From: Lithobates sylvaticus | Lineage: Eukaryota; Chordata; Amphibia; Anura; Ranidae | NCBI GenBank assembly: GCA_028564925.1 | Contig: CM053030.1 | Location: forward strand, 405,991,603-406,055,602 | Direction of reading: 5' to 3' | Length of the DNA stretch: 64,000 nt | Shown here: positions 13,088 to 23,118 of the stretch, piece after piece | Layout of the letters: each line of letters begins with the position of its first letter | Position numbering within the stretch: position 1 is the stretch's first letter | Position numbers and translations under genes: made by a program | The notes under the pieces: generated by a model | Database searches by the model: none | Seen by the model: the letters and a program-made list of their open reading frames with translations, nothing else | Told to the model about the DNA's origin: nothing

Positions 13088-13615
13088 AGACCTTAGGTAA
13101 AATGAAATAAGTTCCAATGAAATAAGTAAGGATACACAAGTATCCTCTCATCTACGACTAAAACTACAAAAAAAACGACCTTCGGTAAAAAATGAAATAA
13201 GTTCCAATGAAATAAATGAGGATACACAAGTATCCTCTCATCTACGACTAAAACTACTAAAATAACGACCTTCGGTAAAATGAAATAAGTTCCAATGAAA
13301 TAAATAAGGATACACAAGTATCCTCTCATCTACGACTAAAACTACTTAAAACACGACCTTCGGTAAAATGAAATAAGTTCCAATGAAATAAATGAGGATA
13401 CACAAGTATCATCTCATCTATGACTAAAACTACTTAAAACACGACCTTCGGTAAAATGAAATAAGTTCCAATGAAATAAATGAGGATACACAATTATCCT
13501 CTCATCTACAACTACAACTACTAAAAACACGACCTTCGGTAAAATGAAATAAGTTCCAATGAAATGAATGAGGATACACAAGTATCCTCTCATCTACAAC
13601 TACAACTACTAAACA
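13088..13615. repeat. 88-bp tandem array, six units
   Basis: Units start CGACCTTCGGTAAAATGAAA and restart at about 13088 (diverged), 13176, 13266, 13354, 13442 and 13530, giving periods of 88, 90, 88, 88 and 88. Each contains the short palindrome GGATACACAAGTATCC. The four inner units are very similar, which suggests recent expansion. The minus-strand open frame at 13093-13329 is a by-product. Confidence 0.94.
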
Positions 13616-15340
13616 CTGGTCCAATAAAAACAGAACACACTTGTGTTGTGCTATTGGATAAAGGGCATTAAAGAGGCAGTAAAGGTAAAATAGACTTTTA
13701 TGAATAAATATGAGTTTTGCATTTTATGTGGTATAAGCAAAAATGTGAACTATAAAAGGGGCATAAATCATACTGTCGTTCGAAGCACTGCTCAGGAAAT
13801 GACAGCTAGTAAACGTAAATCAATATTTACAGGTAAATATCAATTTGACTTTTTTAATATATATAATAAAAAAAAGTTGAGTGCGCAAAATACAACCTGC
13901 GCATGATCAGGTAAAACGCAGGTAGTAAAAGTACATGATCATGTACAGTTAATTATTAATTGCACTTGTCAGCTGCACTTGAGATAAATAAAACAAATAG
14001 GAGTGCCTTTTATTAGCTGTCATTTTGGAGTGGAGTTCATTTTTACGGCATGCAGCGAGAAGTAGCGAGGGGGGAAGAAATCAAAAGCAGACAGGCTGGT
14101 AAGTGGACCTACATTGAGCACTGTGCCGGTGTTGGTGCTGCCATTCTGTCTGTCCCAATCCGCTGAAGCATGCTTTGAGTGCTTTTTCCTGTAGCATGCA
14201 AGAAGATGGGCTCGCAGTGTAGAAATCCAGCATTTGCCCAGGGCTCACTGCTAGAACATCCATACAGTCAAACATGATTTCCCCCCTATACGAGATGCCT
14301 GGAAAAGTGCTTTTCCTTTAGGTGCACAGGAAAATGGCATCGAAAAGTACACCCAACTCCATCAAACTCTGCCCCTTTTTTTTGGCACGTAGGCTGTTGG
14401 TCTATTTCCCAGACCAGAATCATGAATTATGACAGACAACACAGCTAAAAGCCTGTAATTGATCCAAATGATCATTTACTATTTTCCAAGCTTCCCAGCC
14501 ATTCCAGCTAAGCAGAAGAAGGAGGGGGGTGGAGGAGATGAAGAAATCCAAGCTGTCAGCTGCAGGCTAAAACCTCTCGAAATTCCTGAAGGTGCTTGCA
14601 GGCTGCTGGAGCAGATCGTACGCCCGTACCCGCTCTCTGGGTGTAAGTGAGCTGAAAGTCTGCAAAAATAACAACATTTATTCCATCTAGCACTCGGCGT
14701 CCCCCCTTCCAAAGCGAATAGATCCTTCTGCTTTTGAACAGCTCACTTCCTACTACTTGTGTCACACAAAATGAAAGATTGGATTGCCTAATATATGCGA
14801 GTGAACTCTCCATGAACCCTTCCCAGGCTGCTAACCTTCAAATGACCCAAACCGGTCTGACATCACCAACTCCCAGGATTCTCACACAGCTTAAAGACTA
14901 CCAGCAGCCCTGCAGAAACAGACAGGCGGAGAGAGAAGCAGGCTGCTCGGCAAATGCTCAGCTTTATCATGTGTTGTCCTCGGCTCCACATTCTGACAGT
15001 AAATGCGCTACTTGAAACAGGAAGATAACAGGAAAACGTGCGCGCTGGCTTGATGTGTCAATCCTGACCTGTCAAGAGGTTTATTCTGCTTTAATTGTGT
15101 GCTCTGAGCAAAAACCAAAAAAAAAAAAAGCATTTGCTCTGGATTCAATTTTTTTTTTCGTAGCTGCTCCTCTAATAGTGGGATTGTAGAAAAAATGGGA
15201 ATTTTAAGGCAGAATTGCAAATTTTACCTTTGAGGTTTTAGCTGCTTGTTATTTAATAAGAGATGTAATTCTTGGTTGACTGATGATTAATTTGCAATAG
15301 ATTGATTTCAATCAAGGTATTTTTTTTTTATATATTTTTT
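13616..15340. other. Repeat-poor, moderately GC-rich unassigned DNA
   Basis: From about 14040 to 15100 the sequence is less AT-rich than its surroundings and carries none of the window's repeat families. Several short frames overlap on both strands (for example 14459-14650 and 14734-15015), none with a motif I recognise. It is the best place in the window for a conserved non-coding element or an unrecognised exon, but this is only an impression. Confidence 0.3.
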
Positions 15341-17405
15341 TTTTATAATGGGTTACAATCTTTGCAAACAGAATCCCATGTGTAGCTAGGCAGAATTCCC
15401 ATAGACTGATCCCCGGAAAACTAGGGGAATGACTAGGTGTCGTCCTGCTGTGTAGGACTTTTGTAGGGGGCGCTACCGAGTACTTTCAGCCCCTGGAAAC
15501 ACTATTGAAAATAGAGATTGTCGAATTTACTAGATCATTTCTGTACGATTGTCACCAATCATCTCTTTTTATACAGAGAATCCCATGTGTAACTCCAGTC
15601 CCAAGATTCCCGTACACTGTCTGATCCCAGGAATACTACGGCAATGACTAGGTGTCGTCCTGATTTGTAGGGAATTTGCAGGGGACGCTAACGAGTACTA
15701 CCAGCCTTTGGGAACACTATTGTAAATAGAAATTTTCTAATTTACTAGATTATTTTTGTACGACTATCACCACTTAATCCTTTTTATAGAGAATCCCATG
15801 TGTAACTCCATTCTCAAGATTTCCAAACACTGTCTGATCCCAGGAATACTAGAGCAATGACTAGGTGTCATCCTGATTTGTAGGACATTTGCAGGGGACG
15901 CTAATGAGTACTACCAGCCTTTGGGAACACTAATGTAAATAGAGATTTTCTAATTTACTAGATCATTTTTGTACGACTATCACCACCCATTCCTTTTTAT
16001 ACAGAGAATCCCATGTGTAACTCCATTCTCAAGATTTCCATACACTGTCTGATCCCAGGAATACTGGAGCAATGACTAGGTATCGTCCTGCCATATAGGA
16101 CTTTTGTAGAGGGCGCTAACGAGTACTTCCAGCCTTTGGAAACACTATTGTAAATAGAGATTGTCTAATTTACTAGATCATTTCGGTATGATTCCTTTTT
16201 GTACAGAGAATCCCATGTGTAGTTCCAGTCTCAGGATTGTCAAAGATGTTCTGATCACAGGAAGACCAAGGCACTGATTAGGTGTGATCTCTCTGTGTAG
16301 GGGGCACTAATGAGTGCTTCCAACCACTAGAATAACTATTCAGAGAAAGTCTAATTAACAATAATTTCTGTATGACTGTTGCCAATTATTCATTTTTGTA
16401 CAGAGAATCCCTATATGTAGCTTCAGTCTCAAAATTCCCATAGACAGTCTGATCTCAGGAATACGAGGGCAATGACTAGGTATGATCCTGATGTGTAAAA
16501 TTATTGTAGGGGCACTAATGAGTGCTTCCAGCCTCTGGAAACACTATTGTTAATAGAGATTGTCTAATTTACTAGATTATTTCAGTATGATTCCTTTTTG
16601 TACGGAGAATCCCATGTGTAGTTACAGTATCAGGATTCCCATAGACATTCTGATCACAGGAAGACTAAGGCAATGACTAGGAGTGATCCTTCTGTGTAGA
16701 ACTTTTGTAAGGGGTTAAAATCTTTACAAACAGAGTTCCACGTGTAGCTAGGCAGAATTCCCATAGACCATGGGTCTCAAACTGGTGGCCCTCCAGCTGT
16801 TGCAGAACTACAATTCCCATGAGGAATTGCAAGGCTGACAGTTACAAGCATGACTCTCATAGGCAGAGGCATGATGGGACTTGTAGTTCTGCAACAGCTG
16901 GAGGGCCGCCAGTTTAAGAGCCCTGCCATTGACTGATCCCAGGAAGACTAGGGCAATGACTAGGTGTCGTCCTGCTGTGTAGGACTTTTATAGGGGTCGC
17001 TAATGTAAATAGAGATTGTCTAATTTACTAGGTCATTTCTGTATGATTCCTTTTTGTACCGAGAATCCCATGTGTAGTTACAGTCTCAGGATTCCCATAG
17101 ACATTCTGATCACAGGAAGACTAAGGCAATGACAGGTATGATCCTTCTGTGTATAACTTTTGAAGGGGGCACTAATGAGTAGTTTCAACCATTAGAAACA
17201 CTATTCAGAGATTGTACAAACGATTGGCGACAGACGTACAGAAAGATCTAGTTAATTATAAAGATAATCCTATGTGTAGATCCATTACCAAGATTCCCAT
17301 AGACAGTCTGATCCCAGGCATACAAGGCAATGACTAGGTATGATCCTTATGTGTGGAATTATAGTAGGGGGCGCTAATGAGCACTTCCAGCCTCTGTAAA
17401 CACTC
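15341..17405. repeat. Tandem array of about 200-bp units, about ten copies
   Basis: The landmark GAGAATCCCATGTGTA or a variant recurs at about 15371, 15578, 15791, 16006, 16208, 16405, 16607, 16732 (partial), 17063 and 17263. Spacing is about 197-215 bp apart from the disrupted section. Each unit also carries AATGACTAGGT, CTAA(C/T)GAGTACTTCCAGCC and TCTAATTTACTAGAT. Divergence is substantial. One unit is interrupted by a hAT-type MITE at 16769-16925. Confidence 0.9.
16769..16925. mobile_element. Short hAT-type MITE in the tandem array
   Basis: The ends CATGGGTCTCAAACTGG and (reverse complement) CAGGGCTCTTAAACTGG form inverted repeats. The flanks CCATAGAC (16761-16768) and CCATTGAC (16926-16933) are an 8-bp duplication with one mismatch. 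Inside, CCAGCTGTTGCAGAACTACA pairs with GTAGTTCTGCAACAGCTGG, so most of the element folds back. The 135-bp copy at 32216 belongs to the same family. Sister units of the array show the empty site. Confidence 0.85.
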
Positions 17406-17800
17406 CATAGATAGGCGTCAAGGAATTTAACGCCTATCTCCAGGTTAAACAATAACCCTTCCTTGCAGTGAGACTTCCATCGCACTGCAAGGATTAAACG
17501 CTCATTTATGTCTAGGGTAATGGAAAAAGCACTTTTACTTTCCTGATCCTCTGCCCTCCCCTATGGCATCCCTCTGCATCCTAATAGCTAATGAAAGGCT
17601 ATGGCTTGCTGGAGCATAGGGGAGTAGTTGCTGCGGGTGTCAGACCCACCCACCTGCCTGGGGAAAGTCTGGGGGATTGAGGGATCAGGTAAGTGCTTTT
17701 TCTGGTGCCTTAAACATGAACACGAATTTAACCCTTGCAGTACAATAGCAACCTCATTGCAAGGGAGGATTACTGTTTCCCCTGGTCATCAGCTTTAGGT
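17406..17800. repeat. Foldback element, imperfect
   Basis: The left part (TAACGCCTATCTCCAGG, AACAATAACCCTTCCTTGCA) pairs loosely with the right part (TGCAAGGGAGGATTACTGTT, then AGGTGTCAATTG). A second pairing AAAGCACTTTTACTT / AAGTGCTTTTTC frames a GC-rich centre. I see no clear target duplication. Confidence 0.55.
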
Positions 17801-18720
17801 GTCAATTGCACATTTATCACCTTTATACTTTGAATCACACCAACAAATTTCAAGCAGACAGAATTGCCAACAATAAGTGCCTTACCTGAACTTTATGAGC
17901 TACAGAATCTGAATAATTCATATGTGCTAGTTTAAAGGAATGAGCTGAAAGCCCTGGCATCAGACATGGGGGAGAATGCTGAATGGATGTCTTACCAACC
18001 TCCATTCTTGTCTATTAGGGATGTCTTAAGCCTTCCATACATAATTCTTTTTTTTATCTTTCATTCAACCAACCAGCGGGTTCATACTCACTATGAGATC
18101 CGTTTTCTGCAACAAAAAAAAAAAGGCTGATTCTGCTGCTCTCTATAAACCTTCTGTTCATGTCCCCAATTCAGCTAGGGATTTTTCAGCTGTAGTGGCA
18201 ACTCTGCACATGCTCAGTCTTCAGTGAGTTTCTGAGCAGCCTATGTGACTATAAAGAGTCACACATGTGGGCATATACACAGTGGTAAATGACAGCCCAC
18301 TCCCTCCCTCCTCCTCCATGCCCACTAACTAGATAAACACAACAGGAGTGGGATATTACATGCAGATTAATGGTGGCTTCACCCCCCTCTTATTCTAAGA
18401 CATAGGCTGGAGGGGTGTGACACAGCTTGTGACTGGCAGAAGTCCGCCCACACCATGGTATTGCCAAAAATAATAAAGATCTGTCAAGAAAAACAATTGC
18501 CTGTTATGCCATAGATGTTAGAGTCCATTGAATAAACTTAATATATCAAAAGAACAGGATTGTCAGACAAATGGATTAGAATATTTGGGGGTGCATTGAC
18601 CCAGACTAGAGAAAGTTGTCCTCTGGCTGGTTGCTTTGGATTATTGCATCGTGGTTGTTGGCTTTATTAAATAAACCCATATGAGTTGCTGGATTTTCTG
18701 GATTCAAATGCAGATATATC
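17801..18720. other. No feature recognised
   Basis: Unassigned non-coding DNA; no terminal or tandem repeat defined. Confidence 0.35.
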
Positions 18721-18979
18721 TATTAAAACAGGGGTCTCCAAACCATGGGCCACATCTGGCCCACTACAAGATTTTATCCAGCTTGCACCTACGGTCAGTG
18801 GCTTATCCTCAATGTGCAAAAATTAGGATTAAGGTAATGTAATCTGTATCAGTAGATTACCAGTAAAGTATCTACTGTACTGTATCAAGTACTGTATCAG
18901 TATCACCAGCAAAGCAGCTTCATTATTATCCCGTTAAAGAAGAAGAGAATTGTGTTCTACATTTCGACATTTCATAATT

Positions 18980-19277
18980 TGCCACGTCACGAATGTTAAT
19001 TCTCCATTACAAACGCTAGTTTACAAGACCGACCGCTTCTGCTTCCGAGCATGAGTGTTTTTACTTTGGACTTTTGTCCGACGGATTTGTGTACACATGA
19101 TCGGAAAGTACGACAACACACATTTGTTGGCGATAAATTTGAAAACATGCTAGCCAACATTTGTTGGCGGAAAGTCCGACAACAATTGTCCGATGGAGCA
19201 TACACACGGTCGGATTTTCCGCCAACAGTCTGACAGCCAACATTTCCCGTCGGAAAGTCTGATCGTGTGTACAGGGC
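18980..19277. mobile_element. Family C (Harbinger-type) MITE, left-truncated
   Basis: It has the landmarks ACACATGATCGGAAAGTACG, GCTAGCCAACATTTGTTGGC and CATACACACGGTCGGA. The right end GATCGTGTGTACAGGGC is followed by TTA. The matching left end with GTACACACG is absent. Confidence 0.75.
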
Positions 19278-19326
19278 TTAAATGTGGATTTTTTTGGAGC
19301 CACAAATATTTGTAAAGTATGCAATG

Positions 19327-19567
19327 GGGATTATTTACTAAAGGAAAATCCACTTTGCACTGCAAGTGCACTTGGAAGTGCAGTCGCTGTAGATCCGAGG
19401 GGGACATGCAAGGAAAATAAAAAAAACAGCATTTTAGCTTGCACATGATTGGGTGATAAAATCAGCAGAGCTTCCCCTCATTTCAGATCTACCCCTCAGA
19501 TTTAGAGTGACTGCACTTTCAAGTGCACTTGCAGTGCAAAGTGGATTTGCCTTTCGTAAATAACCCC
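19327..19567. mobile_element. Family B palindromic MITE
   Basis: It begins GGGATTATTTAC and ends GTAAATAACCCC. CAATG lies on both sides (19322-19326 and 19568-19572). Because the ends are G and C runs, the duplication may be read as 5 bp (CAATG) or 3 bp (AAT). The internal CATGATTGGGTGATAAAATC block is intact. Confidence 0.9.
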
Positions 19568-19613
19568 CAATGTGTCCCTCATACTGAACGTTTTGGGGAC
19601 CCCTCTATTAACA

Positions 19614-20585
19614 TATATGTGAAATCTATCAACAAATTATTTGGTCACCAGTGACAAAAAAAACATCTGGCCCCAGCCTAACATTGCATTGTTCTGCCTA
19701 GTGTTACCAATCTGATGTGTTTTATTATGTGCCAAGCTAAGTACCTCTTGCAAATTTCTTTACTACTCCCCCCCCCCCCTTTTTTTTAAAGATTTATTAT
19801 TTGGAGTTTACAGATCACTGTCATTTTTAGTCATTTAATGCTCAGGAATGATGTATCTTTTCTATTTGTCACAAGCTATTTCCACATAGTCCTTTGATTT
19901 CACACAGCAGCATTCATGTCCAGTGTGGTACAATGTTTGCAGATAACCATTAATCCACAGCTCTGCCCTGATAAAGGGGCAGGCAGGGGTGAGAAGTCAC
20001 ATATGCCAAATTTAATCAGAGCGCACTGCTTTTTCTTTATTAGAACAATAAGAAGGCAAACAATCAAGGGCAAGCCAGCAGCAACGTTGGTGTTAATATC
20101 AGGACATTTTGTCTATGGGGTGAGCCTCGTTGTGTGCTTGTATCCCTAATCACCCCCCCCCCCTTCCTCCCCTACAGTCCCCTTCAGCACAAGAGGCCAC
20201 TGTTGCGGCATCGATGAAAGCCATATTTTCTTTCTCACTGCTACAGCATGGAATGGATGTACTCTTCAAAATAGCGCCTGCCACTTCAAAGGGCCATTTT
20301 CTAACACTTAACTTGTAAAATGACTGCTGTCTTTGTGGCTTCTTGCACCTGTGAGCACTGCTCGTTATTACCACCTTTACCGCCGATGCACACGGCACTG
20401 TACAATCATTATTACTGTTGTGTCTGCGATTAACGTTGCCGTTTCCTGCATCTGTAACCTGTTTTATTTTTGAGTGACTAGACATTTTATTTCTATGTAT
20501 TATTGTGTGTCATCTGACTGTGGCCACAGATGAGCAGATATTTTCCCAAGAATGACATCTGCCCTTCCTTGCACGAGTCATCCAA
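19614..20585. other. Unassigned DNA with poly-C tracts
   Basis: C runs at about 19768-19778 and 20152-20163. No coding frame with a recognisable domain and no terminal repeats. Confidence 0.35.
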
Positions 20586-21153
20586 AAGCTGCTCATAGAT
20601 GGATCGAAACTCAGCCGGTTCAGCAGGGACTGTGCACATTTCAATCCGTGCGTGGCTACTCAATCTACCGTCTGACTTCTGTCAAATGGGTTTGTTGGAA
20701 AATTTCTTTCTATCAACGGCTGCAGCCAAGCAAGCCGGAAAGTCCCAGGTGTCAGAACACAAAGGGGATTATTTACGAAAGGCAAATCCACTTTGTGAAA
20801 AAAAGTGAACACTACAAGTGCAAAGTGAACGTGAAATTGCACTGAAAGTGCACTTGGAAGTGCAGTCGATACAGATCCGAGGGGGACATATAAGGAAAAT
20901 AAAAAACAGCATTTTAGCTTGCACATGATTGGATGATGAAATCAGCAGAGCTTCCCCTCATTTCAGATCTACCCCTCAGATTTACAGCGATTGCACTTTC
21001 AGTGCAATTTCAAGTGCACTATGCACTCGTAATTTGCACTTGTAATGCAAAGTGGATTTGCCTTTCGTAAATAACCCCCCATGTCTCAATGGGGAAGATT
21101 CCTCTATCCACATCTATTGTGTGGATGGAGGAGTGATCCATCTATGGCCAGCC
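20586..21153. mobile_element. Family E MITE interrupted by a family B MITE
   Basis: The left end GCTGCTCATAGATGGATCG and the right end GATCCATCTATGGCCAGC pair with each other. TTA (21154-21156) follows the right end. The two halves are split by a family B insertion at 20764-21080, so E came first. The GAAACTCAGCCGGTTCAGCA segment matches the copy at 693. Confidence 0.65.
20764..21080. mobile_element. Family B palindromic MITE, expanded copy
   Basis: GGGGATTATTTACGAAAGGC on the left pairs with GCCTTTCGTAAATAACCCCC on the right. It is longer than other copies because of extra AAGTGCA-type repeats near both ends. The flanks do not give an exact duplication. Confidence 0.88.
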
Positions 21154-21339
21154 TTACTCAGGGCCAAAATTCTTGCCTGACAGCCGATCCACACCAGGAA
21201 TTCGGACAAGAACATGCTGCGCAGTCCTGTGTGGTTCTCATACAGTGCAGTGCTCTATTTAGGCCCATTCATTTTAAATGTCTCAAATCACACTGGGCCG
21301 CACCAAAAGTAGTGCATGCAGAAAAGTTCAGGATTTAAA

Positions 21340-21985
21340 AAAAAAACAACACATTTATACTCACTTAGATGGATGCATGGATTGATAATGTTAGTTATGA
21401 CGAAACGCGCCTGAGGAGGTACGTGCTGACATCACCACGCCGTCTCGTTGAGGAGGACGGGAGCTTTTGTACTGTAGCCGGCCAGCTTCGTATTTCTTTG
21501 CAAGATTTTATCGTTTGTTTGTAAGTGCATCTTTTTTACTTTATTGAAACCAAGTTTTGACGTTATTACGCTATGGTGTGTTGTATCCTCTCTTTGGGCT
21601 GATACCAACCAATACCCACGAGTCATACATTTGGCTCTCTTCTGGGAGTTTATTACCATCCATCCACAAGCTTCATGCCTGTTTCCAGCTGATGATTTAT
21701 CTGTCTAAGGGTATATTTGCATTCTTTGCTAGACATTTGAGGCTTGCAACGATTACATCGCAACATTGCGTCTTCTTGCAAAACCAAAGGCCTGGGCTGG
21801 GTTAAAGCCATCGGTTCATTTGGCTTACGATCTGGTAAGCAGGTTTTCCACAAGGTGATGGTACACTTTCCTGTGATTCAGTCACCGGGTGTATGTTTGA
21901 ATCTCCATCTTTTCAATTACTGGATTAATTATATACATCATATTTTTGGACTGTAATTAGCGCAATTTTTTTTCATCAATCTGAT
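21340..21985 (+). mobile_element. Retroelement-like fragment with TGACGAAACG motif
   Basis: Near the left it carries ATGACGAAACGCGCCTGAGG followed by ACGTGCTGACATCA. The same motif pair is seen in the arms of the element at 23658-24867. Near the right it has TTAGCGCAATTTTTTTTC, like the 3' tails of that element (GGTAGCGCGGTATATTC) and of the 31.1-31.9 kb insertion. No target duplication was found, so the limits are approximate. The short open frames have no motif I recognise. Family assignment (Penelope-like?) is inference. Confidence 0.45.
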
Positions 21986-21989
21986 GCTG

Positions 21990-22384
21990 CATTTGTCCCC
22001 CGCCAGCTCTGTAGTGAGAACTGAGCGTTTGAACACCACTGAACTACGACCCCTCCTCTCTTAGCAGAGATCCGTGACTGTCAGTCAGCGGCTCTCTGCT
22101 TTCCCCTCCAGTGCTCACTGGAGCTATGGAGGGTGCCGGAGGGCTGGCTCAGACTTTCGGTGGATCGCTGAGAGGCTAAGCCAGGTGCCTGGTCCATGTA
22201 TCTGGATAGATCCCAGCCATATGGTCGGGATCTTCCCCGAGCCTGAACCGGCTGAGTGACATCTGTCGACAGCGAGCTTTAGCCTGTTGTTGGGCGAAAA
22301 CAGGTCACAGGAGTGTAGAACGAACTGCATCCCCGTGATCCATAGAAGAAGTATGGCCAAAAAAAGCTTTTTCCATACTTCTCA
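21990..22384. repeat. Family F repeat, TTAA right end
   Basis: It contains GAGAACTGAGCG, CAGCGAGCTTTAGCC and GGTCACAGGAG, shared with the copies at 44909-46375 and 39983-40232. The right end CCATACTTCTCA is followed by TTAA (22385-22388); its reverse complement resembles the left ends of the other copies (TTAAAAGAGAAGT). The left end is unclear here. Confidence 0.6.
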
Positions 22385-22388
22385 TTAA

Positions 22389-23103
22389 AAAATGCACTGC
22401 AACTTTATCGCATGTATCATGTTAACCTAACAACTGCAGTGGGTTTTGAACATGGTGGAGAAGACAGACATGGCACCGCGTTCTGGGGTTAACGGGTGGA
22501 CAAGCTGACAGCTGACCCCTATGTGACATCAAGGGCCTATAACTTCCTAAGGTGTTTATATTATCCTGCAGCACATGAGAGAGGATTTTATATCTGCAAG
22601 TTATTGCTTGCCTTTACCCCCACCCCGCTAATAAGCAGCCTAAGGCCCCATGCACACTAGAATTTTTCATAAGCTAAGAAAAATGCTAGAAAAAATGCTG
22701 AATGAAAAATGCATAAATGCATAAAGAAAAAAAGCTAAAAAAAAAAAAAGCTAAGAAAAATCTGTTAGCAGCATTTTAGTAGCATTTAGCATTTAGAAGC
22801 AGTTTGCTCCATCACATGATACATAGTTATTATGTGTAGATAGTTTCAGAGAGGTAGGGTTTGAGAATTGCTAGAAAAATTTACATTTAGTACATTCTAT
22901 AATACTGATTACATTACAACCTTAATTTTCTGCTTTATTAATAACATTGGACATAAAGCAATGTTATGCCTGGTAGGGGTCAGAAGTCAACTTTAAGAAG
23001 CTTAATAGTGCAAAGGGTTGTGGCAAACAATTGACATTTGCACTGTATTATTAGAGGGCTTGTTTGGTCTGTAAAAAAAAAAACTTTTGCTAATGTGATC
23101 GGC
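22389..23103. other. Unassigned AT-rich DNA with short A-rich repetition
   Basis: From about 22665 to 22790 there is irregular repetition of AAAAATGC and GCTAAGAAAAA. Nothing else recognised. Confidence 0.4.
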
Positions 23104-23118
23104 TTAAAGTGGTATTAA

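Larger units (their letters stand above)
18729..19605. mobile_element. hAT-type element hosting two other MITEs
   Basis: The left end CAGGGGTCTCCAAACC and the right end GTTTTGGGGACCCCTC (reverse complement GAGGGGTCCCCAAAAC) are inverted repeats. The flanks TATTAAAA (18721-18728) and TATTAACA (19606-19613) are an 8-bp duplication with one mismatch. The inside is interrupted by a family C MITE (about 18980-19277) and a family B MITE (19327-19567), so the hAT copy is older than both. No transposase frame. Confidence 0.78.

Noticed and set aside
11642-13615. Two nearby direct-repeat arrays considered as a CRISPR array
   Set aside because: The whole unit, not just a short repeat, is conserved; there are no unique spacers, and the organism is a vertebrate.
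14459-15015. Possible exon in overlapping short frames
   Set aside because: Frames overlap on opposite strands, none shows a known motif, and no convincing splice-site pair defines an exon.
19051-19233. Small cysteine-containing frames in family C MITEs
   Set aside because: They recur only because the MITE sequence recurs; length and frame are not kept between copies.
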